A stretch of DNA of 64,000 nucleotides, from positions 186,001-250,000 of the forward strand of contig NZ_JASNNW010000007.1 of assembly GCF_030165005.1 (NCBI RefSeq), read 5' to 3'. A model generated the notes under the pieces. That model did no database searches, had not been told where the DNA came from, and saw nothing but the letters and a program-made list of their open reading frames with translations. Positions 35,095 through 43,893 of this stretch are shown piece by piece (within the stretch, counting starts at the first letter, position 1; every line of letters begins with the position of its first letter). The position numbers and the translations under genes were made by a program. This DNA is from Blastococcus capsensis. GTDB taxonomy: Bacteria > Actinomycetota > Actinomycetes > Mycobacteriales > Geodermatophilaceae.

Positions 35095-35810
35095 GCGGCG
35101 GCCCCGGGTTCGCGGGAGGCCGGCGTGAGGTCGTCGGTGAGCGCCCAGGACGGCGGTGCGGCGAGCGTGCTCGCCCAGCTGCTGACGAGGGCTTCGCGCT
35201 GCGGGTGGCGGCGGATGAGGGCACGCCGGTAGACGGCGGCGAGCCGGTCGGCGTACTCGACGAGACGGAGCACGCGGGAGCGGGCGACGTCGGCCCGGTT
35301 CTGCCGGCGGGCCTCCAGCTGCGCCTCCTCGGCGAGGGTGGCGTCGAGCCGGAGCTGGGCTTCCAGCTGGGCGGCCTTGGCCGCGTCGGCGATCCGCCGG
35401 TGCTCGGTGGCGCGCCGCTCGCGGACGAGTTCCACGGGCACGTCCCGCTCCCCCGGCTTGCGGCGGGTCAGCTCCTGCTCGGTCGGCCGGACGGCGGCGC
35501 GGATGGCCGCCTCGGTGCGGACGGCCAGGTCGCGCTGCAGGGCGGTGAGCTGGCTGTCGATCTCGGCCAGCCGGACGTCGATGGCGCGGATGTCGGCGTA
35601 GTACTGGGTGCGCTCGTGCTCGCAGGCGTCGTCCCGGCGGGCGACGAGGTCGCGCAGCACCGGAGTCGTGTCGGCGTTCAGGCCGATGGGCAGGCCCGCG
35701 CGCCGGTCGCTGCGGGCGATCCACATGAGCCGCCAGCGGACGGGCCAGAAGACGGGCAGCGAGCGGTACGACGGGTCGAACCGTTCGCCCTTCGATGTCG
35801 TTGCAGCCAC
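35091..35810 (-). CDS. Coiled-coil protein, first gene of an envelope operon
   Basis: The 239-residue protein starts at GTG 35810 after a GGGGGGAC stretch. A short aromatic N-terminal region (RSLPVFWPVRWRLMWIARSD) could associate with the membrane. Residues 60-200 are highly charged helices with heptad-like Leu/Ala spacing (IDSQLTALQRDLAVRTEAAI), typical of a coiled coil. It shares an ATGA overlap with the downstream membrane protein gene, which itself has a coiled coil, so the two may form a complex. The family is not recognised. Confidence 0.7.
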   Translation of the reverse strand: MAATTSKGERFDPSYRSLPVFWPVRWRLMWIARSDRRAGLPIGLNADTTPVLRDLVARRDDACEHERTQYYADIRAIDVRLAEIDSQLTALQRDLAVRTEAAIRAAVRPTEQELTRRKPGERDVPVELVRERRATEHRRIADAAKAAQLEAQLRLDATLAEEAQLEARRQNRADVARSRVLRLVEYADRLAAVYRRALIRRHPQREALVSSWASTLAAPPSWALTDDLTPASREPGAAA

Positions 35811-36106
35811 AGCGTGTCCCCCCGTGGCGGGCCGCACCCCCGCCGGTCTTCCGTGGGGTGCAGACGCAACGAGTCGTGCCGCGTCGCAGATCCCCCCGTG
35901 GAACGCTCCCGTCGTGCGACTGATCGAAGCCTGCATCGGCAGAATTCCGGTGACGGTGTGCAACCAGAGGCTAGGAGCGCCCGCCCCTCGTGAGGCCCGT
36001 TCGTCACGGAAAGTGCTGGTATCCCCCTCCGAAGGGTGAGGAACGGGGCCGCCGGGTCACCCGGACGCGCGACCGCCGTTCCCCCGTTCGGGACCACCGC
36101 CCCGCG

Positions 36107-36589
36107 TCACACGAGCCGCAGGGCCGCCCGCTTGAGCCGGACGATCAGCCGCATGCCGCCGGAGCGGGTCAGTTCCAGCTGCCGCTGCCGCAACTGGGCG
36201 CCGAGCTCCTCGAGGCGCTCCTCGCCGAGCGCGTGCGACTGGGGGAAGATGCGCTGCTCCTCCTCCATCGTGTGGTGGCGCAGCGTCTTCTCCAGCATGC
36301 GGACCTCGGTCGTGAACTCGGGATCGTCGGTCGCGGTCCGCATCACGGTGGCGAGCTGGTCGTCGATCTGGCGGTGCTCGGCGTGGGCCAGCGAGAGCAG
36401 CGGTGACACGTCACGAACGGCGGGGTAGAACAGCTCGTCCTCGATCTGGGTGTGGATCTCCAGCTCGCGCAGCAGCCGATCGCGGAGCTCCTCCCGTCGC
36501 CCGAGCTGCTCGCCGGTGGTCTCCGCCAGACCGCGGAGCAGGCCGCGCAGCACGTCGTGGTGGGCGATCAGGACCTCGTCGGCCTTCAT
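36107..36589 (-). CDS. Hemerythrin HHE domain protein
   Basis: The 160-residue protein is a four-helix bundle with the histidines and carboxylates of the hemerythrin family: LIAHHDVLRGLL (residues 7-18), LEIHTQIEDELFYPAV near 45, AHAEHRQIDDQL near 70 and LRHHTMEEEQRIFP near 103. It should bind a di-iron centre and may sense oxygen or nitric oxide in the cytoplasm. The ATG at 36589 overlaps the end of the Rieske fusion gene (ATGA), so they are coupled and probably act in one redox process. Confidence 0.88.
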   Translation of the reverse strand: MKADEVLIAHHDVLRGLLRGLAETTGEQLGRREELRDRLLRELEIHTQIEDELFYPAVRDVSPLLSLAHAEHRQIDDQLATVMRTATDDPEFTTEVRMLEKTLRHHTMEEEQRIFPQSHALGEERLEELGAQLRQRQLELTRSGGMRLIVRLKRAALRLV

Positions 36590-38820
36590 CGGGACGCCTC
36601 CTGGATGGCGGTGACCGCGGTGGCGGTGCGCCAGTCGGCCCGCCGGCGGACTTCGACGCGCCCGTCACGGATGCGGGCGTCGAAGCAGGGCAGCGAAGCG
36701 GTGGAGGGCCCCTGGCTGGGTTGTCCGGTGGTGAGGGAGAACCGCGAGCCGTGCCAGGGGCAGACCAGCTCACCGCGGTGCAGCCAGCCCTCGCCGAGCG
36801 GGCCGGCCTGGTGCGGGCAGCGACCGCCGACGGCACGCACCGCACCGTCGGTGGCGACGAGCACGACGGGCATGCCGTCGACGTCGACCGGCACCGGTTC
36901 ACCCTCCGGTAGGTCCGCTTCGGCGGCGACGTCGACGAAGCGTCGTGGTTCGTAGCTGCGGACGGCGTGGTCGGTGCCCATCCCGTGCCGGTAGGCCAGC
37001 ACGCCGCCGAGCCAGCCGCTGGCGAGGGTCATCGCGTAGCCGGTCGCGGCGGTGACGCGGGCGCGGGTGGCCCGGCCCCGCTTCCGGTCCGCCAGCGACC
37101 AGGTGTAGAGCCCGAGGGCGGCGCTGTTGAGGCCGGCGTGCACGAGCCCGACGCGCCGGGCCTGGTCGTGGGCGTGCTGCCAGTCGGTGAACCCGGTGGC
37201 GGCGGAGGCGACCGCGCCGGCGACGCCGACCTGCACGGCGGTGCGGGCGGCCGGCCCGGAACCGGTCCCGCCGCGGCCGGTGGCGTCGAGCACGTCGAAG
37301 GCAAGGGCCGCCGTCCAGGAGCCGATCGGCACGGTGACCAGCGCCGGGTGCAGCGGGTGTCCCAGCCAGACTCCGTGCAGCACGTCCTGCAGTGGGCGGG
37401 CGTAGCGCCCGGTCAGCAGGAAGGCCAAGGACACGCTGTGCTCGATCGGATAGCTGGGGGCGTCGAGGACCTCCCAGCGCTCGACGGCTCGCAGTGCCCG
37501 CTCGAACAGCCCTCGCACCCTCACCGGCGCACGCCTCGTCGACCCATCCGGACCCCGTTCCCCACCGGCGGTGGTGGGAAACAGCCAGGTGACAGCCGTG
37601 CACTGGTGAACGGCTCTGACGAGCAGCGGTGTGCCGACGAGGATCTCGGTGCCGTCGGGCCGGTAGGTGTGCCATCGGCCCTGGCGATCTCGCTCGATCC
37701 GGAACCCGTGGTGGACCTTCGTGTGATGCCGTTCGCAGAGCAGGGCACCGTTCTCCAGCGAGGTCTCCCCGCCGAAGATCCAGTGGATGAGGTGGTGTAC
37801 CTCGCACCAGTGCTTCGGCGCCCCGCAGCCGGCGAAGACGCAGGTGTCATCGCGCAGCTCGATCGCCCGGCGGAGGTGCGGCGGATAGATCCGCTTGGTG
37901 CGGCCCACGTCCAGCGGGAGCCCGTCCCCGTCGACCAGGACGGGGACGACGCTGCCGTCGCAGGCGAGCTGCCGCGCCTTCGCGGCCGAGATCAGGCTCC
38001 CGAACGCGGTGGTCGCGCTCGCCGGGCAAGGAGCCGGGTCGAGCAGGTCGCCGGGCTGGATGGTGACGACGACGGTCGGCTTCACCGTGCGCAGGAACGG
38101 CAGGACGCCGGAGGACAGCTGGTTGTCGGCGAGCTGGACCAACGCGTCGGCGAGCTGCTGGGCGCGGGTGCGCCGGTCACCCTTCGGACGGTCGGCCTGG
38201 ACGATCGCCTCGAGCGCCGCCTGCAGCTTCTCCCCGCCGACCGCATCCAGCTGGCCCCGGATCATCAGCGTGCCGTCGGCGAACGACGAGAGGGTGAGCG
38301 ACCGCTCCTCGGTGGGATCGGGCTCCGGGCCGTCGGGATCGAGGCGGGCGAGGTAGTGCTGCACGACCCGGCCCAGCTGCTTGATGTCACGGGAGACGGC
38401 GACCGCGGTGAAGACCTGGTCCAGTTCCGTGAGGTCCAGGCCCTGCTCGAGCGCCGCCGCCCGCCGGCTCTCCTTCACGGCGGGCGCGATCACCGAGACG
38501 TGGTCGGCCGACACCGCCCCCTCGGCGAAGGCGGCGGCGAGCGCCGGCAGGTGGTCCAGGGCCCGGCCGTTGCGGACGAGCTGGCCGGCGGCCGCGGCGC
38601 TCAGCCGGCCGCGGCCACGGAGCCAGGACTGCATGGACTTCGCGCCGTCGTCCTCGGACGCCTGCTGCAGTTCCGCGGCCCGGACCCGGCGGGTGAGCTG
38701 GGCGTCGATGCGGTTGCGCGCCTCGAGCAGCTCGGTGATCTCGTCCAGCTGCTGCCGCGGCGGAAGTGTCCGGACGTCGTCCGCGGCCAGCGCGTCGAGG
38801 GCCGACTGCAACTCGCTCAC
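36586..38820 (-). CDS. DUF222-HNH endonuclease fused in frame to DUF2231-Rieske protein
   Basis: One 744-residue frame holds two normally separate proteins. Residues 1-400 are a DUF222 domain plus an HNH nuclease domain (CVFAGCGAPKHWCEVHHLIH and LLCERHHTKVHH). From about 433 a DUF2231 membrane domain begins (VRVRGLFERALRAVERWEVL, LGHPLHPALVTVP), and the end is a Rieske 2Fe-2S domain with CPHQAG and CPWHGS ligands. The HNH part lacks its own stop. A GTG at 37524 with GAGG upstream is a plausible start for a separate Rieske protein. GTG 38820 follows GAGGAGG. The Rieske part is coupled to the hemerythrin gene. Confidence 0.78.
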   Translation of the reverse strand: MSELQSALDALAADDVRTLPPRQQLDEITELLEARNRIDAQLTRRVRAAELQQASEDDGAKSMQSWLRGRGRLSAAAAGQLVRNGRALDHLPALAAAFAEGAVSADHVSVIAPAVKESRRAAALEQGLDLTELDQVFTAVAVSRDIKQLGRVVQHYLARLDPDGPEPDPTEERSLTLSSFADGTLMIRGQLDAVGGEKLQAALEAIVQADRPKGDRRTRAQQLADALVQLADNQLSSGVLPFLRTVKPTVVVTIQPGDLLDPAPCPASATTAFGSLISAAKARQLACDGSVVPVLVDGDGLPLDVGRTKRIYPPHLRRAIELRDDTCVFAGCGAPKHWCEVHHLIHWIFGGETSLENGALLCERHHTKVHHGFRIERDRQGRWHTYRPDGTEILVGTPLLVRAVHQCTAVTWLFPTTAGGERGPDGSTRRAPVRVRGLFERALRAVERWEVLDAPSYPIEHSVSLAFLLTGRYARPLQDVLHGVWLGHPLHPALVTVPIGSWTAALAFDVLDATGRGGTGSGPAARTAVQVGVAGAVASAATGFTDWQHAHDQARRVGLVHAGLNSAALGLYTWSLADRKRGRATRARVTAATGYAMTLASGWLGGVLAYRHGMGTDHAVRSYEPRRFVDVAAEADLPEGEPVPVDVDGMPVVLVATDGAVRAVGGRCPHQAGPLGEGWLHRGELVCPWHGSRFSLTTGQPSQGPSTASLPCFDARIRDGRVEVRRRADWRTATAVTAIQEASR

Positions 38821-38960
38821 GACACCTCCTCGCCATCCGAACGCATGTACGAAGCCTACTGCCTCCGGCCGACCTGCCGCGACACGAATCCGCAGGTCAG
38901 CCGCCTGTCCACGGATCGTCCGGTCGTGCTGCCCGGCGGGAGGTCGTAGCGTCCGCAGGC

Positions 38961-39860
38961 ATGGCAGAGCGAGCGTTCCGGACGGTGCTGGAGGGCGGTT
39001 CGTACTTCGAGGGCCCGCGGTGGCACGGCGGTGCCTGGTGGGCGTCGGACTTCTACCGGCACACGGTCAGCCGGGCGGCGCCCGGGGGCGGCGAGACCGT
39101 CGTCGCCGAGGTGGAGAACCAGCCGTCCGGGCTGGGCTGGCTGCCCGACGGGTCGCTGCTGGTCGTGTCGATGAAGGACCACCGGCTGCTCCGCCTCACC
39201 GACGGCGAGGTCTCCACGCACGCCGACCTGTCCGACGACTGCGGCGGGCACCTCAACGACATGGTGGTCGACGCGTCGGGGCGGGCGTTCGTCGGCGACT
39301 TCGGCTTCGACCTCATGGGCGGCGGCGCGCCGGCGTCGGCGTCGATGAAGCGGGTCGACCCCGACGGCACCGTGACCGTGGTGGCCGAGGACCTGCGGTT
39401 CCCGAACGGCTCGGTCATCACCCCGGACGGCGGGACGCTGATCGTCGGCGAGACGTGGGGCAACCGCTTCACCGCCTTCGACATCGCCGCGGACGGGTCG
39501 CTGTCGGGCCGGCGGGTGTGGGGTTCCTTCGGGCCGGAGCCGGTGGGTGGCTCGATCGAGGAGCTGCTGGGCCAGGTCGTCGTCGCGCCGGACGGCTGCA
39601 CCCTGGACGCCGAGGGGCACATCTGGGTCGCCGACGGGTTCGGGTCGCGGGTGCTGCGGGTGGCTCCCGGCGGCGCGATCGTCGAGGAGATCAGCGCCCC
39701 GGACGGCATGGGGGTCTTCGCCTGCGCGCTGGGTGGGGACGACGGCCGCCAGCTGCTCATGTGCTGCGCGCCGGACTTCTACGAGCACACCCGCGCGCCG
39801 GTGCGCGAGGCGGTGCTGGTGACGACGGAGGTCGCCGTCCCGCACGCCGGGCTGCCGTGA
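38961..39860 (+). CDS. SMP-30/gluconolactonase family protein
   Basis: The 299-residue protein is a six-bladed propeller of the SMP-30 type. Metal-site residues can be seen: the Glu in YFEGPRWHGG (residue 17), the Asn in GHLNDMVVDASGRAFVGD near 105 and RFPNGSVITPDGG near 155, and Asp in TLDAEGHIWVADGFG near 220. Such enzymes hydrolyse lactones; the substrate is not known. ATG 38961 keeps the normal N-terminus. It is alone on its strand and is closed by a clear hairpin terminator. Confidence 0.85.
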   Translation: MAERAFRTVLEGGSYFEGPRWHGGAWWASDFYRHTVSRAAPGGGETVVAEVENQPSGLGWLPDGSLLVVSMKDHRLLRLTDGEVSTHADLSDDCGGHLNDMVVDASGRAFVGDFGFDLMGGGAPASASMKRVDPDGTVTVVAEDLRFPNGSVITPDGGTLIVGETWGNRFTAFDIAADGSLSGRRVWGSFGPEPVGGSIEELLGQVVVAPDGCTLDAEGHIWVADGFGSRVLRVAPGGAIVEEISAPDGMGVFACALGGDDGRQLLMCCAPDFYEHTRAPVREAVLVTTEVAVPHAGLP

Positions 39861-39890
39861 GCCCTTCTCGCCGTCGGCGACACCAGCTGT

Positions 39891-39922
39891 GAAGGGCCCG
39901 GCCGCGAGCGGCCGGGCCCTTC
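39891..39922 (+). terminator. Hairpin terminator of the SMP-30 gene
   Basis: A 15-bp exact stem with a GA loop lies 31 bases after the stop codon. There is no strong T-run, but the perfect stem and position support termination, probably in both directions. Confidence 0.75.
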
Positions 39923-39926
39923 ACCA

Positions 39927-40220
39927 TGGGGGCGGCGCACGTCCGGTGGTTCGAGCTGGGCGGCCCCGACGAGCTCGACAACGGACTGGCGCTCTGCTCG
40001 CTGCACCACAAGCTCGTTCGACCGCGGCATGCTCGGGCTGGACGACGACCTCGCGGTGGTGGTGTCGCAGCGCTTCTCGGTGCGGACGGCGACCGGGCGC
40101 TCGGTCCACGACCTGCACGGGCACCTGCTCCGGCCGCGCCGCGGCACTCCCCTGCCGGCGGAGCGGCACGTGGCCTGGCATCGCGAGCAAGTGTTCCAGG
40201 GCCTGGCGCTGGTCGGCTGA
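39927..40220 (+). pseudogene. Truncated, frameshifted HNH restriction endonuclease
   Basis: Only the C-terminal third of an HNH restriction-type endonuclease is present. It reads AAHVRWFELGGPDELDNGLA and CSLHHKL, then an extra base at about 40016 shifts the frame, after which DRGMLGLDDDLAVVVSQRFS and HVAWHREQVFQG appear in the second frame. The fragment begins right after the SMP-30 terminator with no room for the rest. It is a dead remnant. Confidence 0.82.
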
Positions 40221-40371
40221 TGACCGATATCGGCCTCCGGACGGCGCGTGCCGGCCGTTCGTCCGCGCCCTCCGCGCAGCGCAGCTGCCGACTGCGAGCC
40301 GGACCGGCCCGCCGAGGGCACCCGCGCCGCCTTCTGTGGCCCCGGGGGAAGGCTCGAGAAGCGTCCCAAAT

Positions 40372-40389
40372 GGTATCTACCGCGGTATC
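40372..40389 (+). promoter_or_regulatory. Possible operator of the first Doc toxin-antitoxin pair
   Basis: Two direct copies of GGTATC, 12 bases apart, with the palindrome TACCGCGGTA between them, lie 8 bases upstream of the antitoxin ATG. A similar GGTATC/GGTACC pair precedes the homologous antitoxin at 51.4 kb. Ribbon-helix-helix antitoxins bind repeats of this kind. Confidence 0.5.
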
Positions 40390-40397
40390 ATCGCGGG

Positions 40398-40601
40398 ATG
40401 GCCATGACTCTTCGACTCGATGACCAGGAGACCGACGCGCTGCGCCGGAGGGCGGAGCTGGAGGGCCGCTCGATGCAGGAGATCGCCCGGCAGGCGGTGC
40501 GCGACTACATCGAGCGCAGCAGCAAGCGCGAACTGCTGGATCGGGTGCTCGACGACGAATTGCCCCGCTACGCCGAAGCCCTCGAACGCCTCGGCCAGTG
40601 A
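40398..40601 (+). CDS. Ribbon-helix-helix antitoxin (first copy)
   Basis: The 67-residue protein opens with the ribbon MAMTLRLDDQETDALRRRAE and the helix SMQEIARQAVRDYIERSS, then a short acidic tail that should hold the toxin. It overlaps the Doc gene by four bases (GTGA). The same start motif MAMTLRxDD is in the antitoxin at 51174-51380, its homologue. Confidence 0.85.
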   Translation: MAMTLRLDDQETDALRRRAELEGRSMQEIARQAVRDYIERSSKRELLDRVLDDELPRYAEALERLGQ

Positions 40602-40975
40602 TCCACCTCGACCTCGACGACCTGCTGCACGTGGCCGCCCGCACCCTGGGCGACGTGCAGGTGCGGGATGCCGGACTGCTGGAATCCGCTTTGGCGCGGC
40701 CGCGCGCCACCGCGTTCGGTGAGGACGCCTACCCCTCGATCCACGAGAAGGCGGCGGCACTCCTGCACTCCCTGGCCCGCAACCACGCACTGGTGGACGG
40801 CAACAAGCGCCTGGCGTTGGCGGGGACGATCGCGTTCTACGGCCTCAACGGCCTCCGGCTGACCCTGTCGAACGACGAGGCCTACGACCTGGTGATCGCG
40901 GTGGCTGCGGGAGACCTCGACGCAGTCGAGCCGATCGCCGCCCGGCTGGCCGCAGGCACCGAGCGCTGGGCCTGA
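40598..40975 (+). CDS. doc: Doc/Fic family toxin (first copy)
   Basis: The 125-residue protein is a Doc-type Fic domain. The Fic motif is HALVDGNKRLA at about residues 66-76, the catalytic His and the phosphate-binding DGNKR included. Doc kinases inactivate elongation factor Tu by phosphorylation in the studied family. GTG 40598 overlaps the antitoxin stop. The homologous pair at 50806-51380 is transcribed in the opposite direction. Confidence 0.87.
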   Translation: MIHLDLDDLLHVAARTLGDVQVRDAGLLESALARPRATAFGEDAYPSIHEKAAALLHSLARNHALVDGNKRLALAGTIAFYGLNGLRLTLSNDEAYDLVIAVAAGDLDAVEPIAARLAAGTERWA

Positions 40976-41011
40976 CGCGGGCCGCCCCCTCGCCATCGGA
41001 TGGTCCACCGG

Positions 41012-41974
41012 TCAGCCGGCCGAAGCGTGGAAGCGACGGTGGAGGTCGGCCGGTATCCGGCCGCGGTCGCTCACCTCGATGCCCCGCGTCCGCGCCCAGG
41101 CGCGGATCTCCGCAGCCAAGGCGGGCCGGGCCGGCACCGGCCGGCCGGGAGCGAACGAGCCCTCGACCGCCTCGGTGGCACGGGCGGCGCCCAGTTCGGC
41201 GAGGCAGGCGCCGAGCCAGCGGTAGGTTCACTTCTGCGCCAACGGGCGGGTCTCGCAGAACACGACCGGCACCGACGGGAAGCGGGCCTGGGCCTCCGCC
41301 AGCGCCTCGGCGATCCGGGCGCCGGGGCTGTGCGGCAGCTTGAACAGCCGGCTGTAGCGGTCCTCCACCACGACGGCGGCCCGCGGCAACGCCGTCAGCT
41401 CGGCGAGGGCGTAGGTCAGCTTGCCCGACAGCAGGCTGCCCGCGAGGTCCTCGAGGGTCTTGCGCTCGACGGCGGCCACCACGTTCCCCGCGAGCTCGAC
41501 GGCGTAGTCCCCGGCGGCGAGCCGCTGCCGGCGGGTGGTGGCCTGCTGGGAGCCGAAGGCGTACGGGTACTTCTCGCCGCTGTCGACCAGGATGTCGAGC
41601 ACCTGCCCGTGAGCCCGAGCGGTGGGCAGGTGCACACCCGGGCGGGCCTGCTTCGCCGTCCGCGGGGACTGCCAGAAGATGACCTCACGGCCGCGGGCCC
41701 GCGTGATCACCAGCTGCGAGCGGTTCTCCCGCCCGCGGGCCAGCACCAGGTCGATCGCGGGACCACGGCGGGAGCAGGAGCGGACAGGGTGACGTTCCAC
41801 GATCTCCGCGTCGTCCGGCCACTCCTCGGCCCGGTGGCAGTACACCTTCGCCGCCCGCGGCCACGGCTGCTTGGCCTTGACGACGACACCGGCCGGACCC
41901 AGCGGGATCCGCACCAGGTAGGGCAGCGTCGAGTCGGGGTCGGGGTTGCGCGCCACCAGCAGGTCGTCGACCAC
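41012..41974 (-). pseudogene. ERCC4 nuclease gene cut by a TGA before its Lsr2-like tail
   Basis: GTG 41974 starts a 248-residue ERCC4/XPF-type nuclease. The active-site motif is VERKTLEDLAGSL, with GDYAVE before it, and the protein ends ETRPLAQK at a TGA (41228-41230). The frame goes on directly after the TGA with TYRWLGACLAELG and a Lsr2-like DNA-binding segment, EIRAWARTRGIEVSDRGRIP, to a normal end at 41012. In the family the tail is part of the protein, and the position of the TGA corresponds to a Trp (WTYR), so one G-to-A change explains it. The nuclease domain may still be made, without its tail. Confidence 0.75.
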
Positions 41975-42069
41975 GGCTCCAGCCTGGCACGGCGCCGTCA
42001 GGATCTTGCGACGCCGTCCGGACGGACGCTCGACGACTACCTGGCGACCAGCGGCCCCATATCTAGACG

Positions 42070-43180
42070 GACGGGGCCCGCCCGGGGCTCGGCGACCGAG
42101 ATGTGCGGCGGCGGCCCGGGCGACCGGGAACCGGGCGAATTCACCGACGACACCCAGATGGCCCTCCTCGTGGCGGCGTCGTTGCTGGAGCGCGGCGGCC
42201 TCGACGAGGCCGACCTCTTCGACCGGTTCCACACCTGGGCGGCCGCCGGACCGCCGAACATCGGCACCCAGACGCGCGCCGTCCTGGGATCCGGCCGGGC
42301 GTGGGACGTCGCCGCCACCGACCACTTCGCGGCCACCGGCCGCGCGGCCGGCAACGGCTCGCTGATGCGGACGACGCCGGCGGCGATCTGGTTCTCCCGC
42401 TTCGGCACGGCGGCGACCATGGACGCCGCCCGGCGGATCTCCGCACTCACCCACGGCGACCCGTCCGCGGGCGAGGGCTGCGCGATCTTCTCCGAGCTGG
42501 TGCGCGTCGCACTGGAGGGCGAGGACCCGCTGGCGGCGATCCCGGCGGCGCTCGAGCACGTGGCGCCCGAGCACCGCGACCGCTGGGCGGCGGTGCTCGC
42601 GCCGGTCTGTTTCGGCATGGGCGCGATCCCGATGCGCTGGGCGTCGGCGGTGCACGGGCGGGTCCTCGGCGTCGGCGACCGGGTGTGGCGGGGGAACGAC
42701 CTTCAGGAACTGTCGGCGCAGCTGGACGGGAAGGAGCCGGTGCCGTTCGAGGCCGGCGTCATCTCGCGGATCGGCCCGACGGAGGTGCTGCCGGGCATCT
42801 GGGCGGGCAACCTCGACGGCGCCCGGCACAGCGAGAGCGACTTCGCCGTCATCTCGCTGTGCAAGCTCGGCGAGCCGTTCGGGCACGAGGTGCACCGGAT
42901 GGCCTACGTCGCCGACACCGACCACAACGCGGACCTGGACGCCGTGCTGGCCGACGTCCTCGACGACCTGGCGGCGCTGCGCGCCGAGGACCGGAAGGTG
43001 CTGGTGCACTGCCACGGCGGCGCCTCGCGCACCGGGCTGGTGCTGCGGGCGTGGCTGGTGCGGGAGCAGGGGATGTCGCCGGACGAGGCGACGGCGCACG
43101 TCGTCGAGCGCTGGCCGCACCTGGGGCTGTGGAACCAGAGCTTCACCGCGGCGCTGGAGCGGGTGCGCCGGGGCGGTTGA
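42070..43180 (+). pseudogene. Degraded ADP-ribosylglycohydrolase-phosphatase (first copy)
   Basis: This is a damaged homologue of the protein at 51833-53236. The first about 44 residues with GSAVGDALG are missing; homology starts at PARGsaTEMCGGG. The metal-site motif FTDDTQMALL is kept. After WAAVLAP about 59 residues are lost in frame, including the GGDTDT metal-site motif, and the text resumes at GMGAIPMRWAS. The C-terminal phosphatase domain is whole, with HCHGGASRTG. An ATG at 42101 could still start a protein whose phosphatase half works but whose glycohydrolase half cannot. Confidence 0.8.
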
Positions 43181-43211
43181 CGGACCATGTCGCTGGAACG
43201 ACGCTGTCCGC

Positions 43212-43880
43212 ATGAAGCTGGTGACGTCGCAGCAGGCCGCGGACCGGATCGGGGTGTCGATCCGGCAGGTGCAGCGGCTGGTGGCCGGCGGCTCGCTGGT
43301 GGCGGTCGGCATCGACCGCATCGACGCCGGATCGGTCGACTCGTGGCTGGCGCAGCGCGACGGCAGCCGGCTGCGCGCGTGGGAGGAGCCGACGGCGTGG
43401 GCGGCGGTCGCGCTGCTGGAGGGGCGGCCCGCGCCGTGGCTCGGGCAGTCCCAGCGCTCCCGCCTGCGATCTGCGCTCGCCGGCGCGACCGCCGCCGAGC
43501 TGACCGCCCGGACCCGCAACCGCGCTCAGGTGTGGCGATTCTCCGGAAAGCCCAGAGCGCTCGACCGCCTGGCGCGCGAGGTGATCGCGTCGGGCGCGAC
43601 CCGCGGCGTCGGCGGGCTCCCCGCGGCGGCCGACCGGCTCGACGGGTACGTCGACCATTCGGCGCTGCAGCGGCTGGTCACCCGGTCCCACCTGGAGGCC
43701 GACCCCGGAGGACGTGTCACCCTGCGCGCGACGGGCATGCCGGCCGACGTGGTCGCGGCGCTGGCCGGCGGCACGAACCAGGTGCTGGCCGGTCTCGACC
43801 TCGCCGGTTCCAGCGACGCACGGGAACGTTCGGCCGGCCGGCGGCTGCTCGACCGCGCCAGGGCGCGACTGCGTGGCTGA
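43212..43880 (+). CDS. Helix-turn-helix protein, excisionase-like N-terminus
   Basis: The 222-residue protein starts with MKLVTSQQAADRIGVSIRQV, QRLVAGGSLVAVGIDRIDAG, a MerR/excisionase-type helix-turn-helix in the first 55 residues. The rest is helical and includes ARTRNRAQVWRFSGKPRALD, resembling the body of some antitoxin-like regulators found beside nucleotidyltransferase toxins, but no such toxin is next to it. It lies 31 bases after the damaged glycohydrolase gene. The role is unknown. Confidence 0.7.
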   Translation: MKLVTSQQAADRIGVSIRQVQRLVAGGSLVAVGIDRIDAGSVDSWLAQRDGSRLRAWEEPTAWAAVALLEGRPAPWLGQSQRSRLRSALAGATAAELTARTRNRAQVWRFSGKPRALDRLAREVIASGATRGVGGLPAAADRLDGYVDHSALQRLVTRSHLEADPGGRVTLRATGMPADVVAALAGGTNQVLAGLDLAGSSDARERSAGRRLLDRARARLRG

Positions 43881-43893
43881 GATCCTGCGGCCG

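Noticed and set aside
41000-42069. Plus-strand open frame leading into the damaged glycohydrolase
   Set aside because: It is antisense to the ERCC4 nuclease gene and has no homology before PARGsaTEMCGGG, so it is not the true N-terminus.
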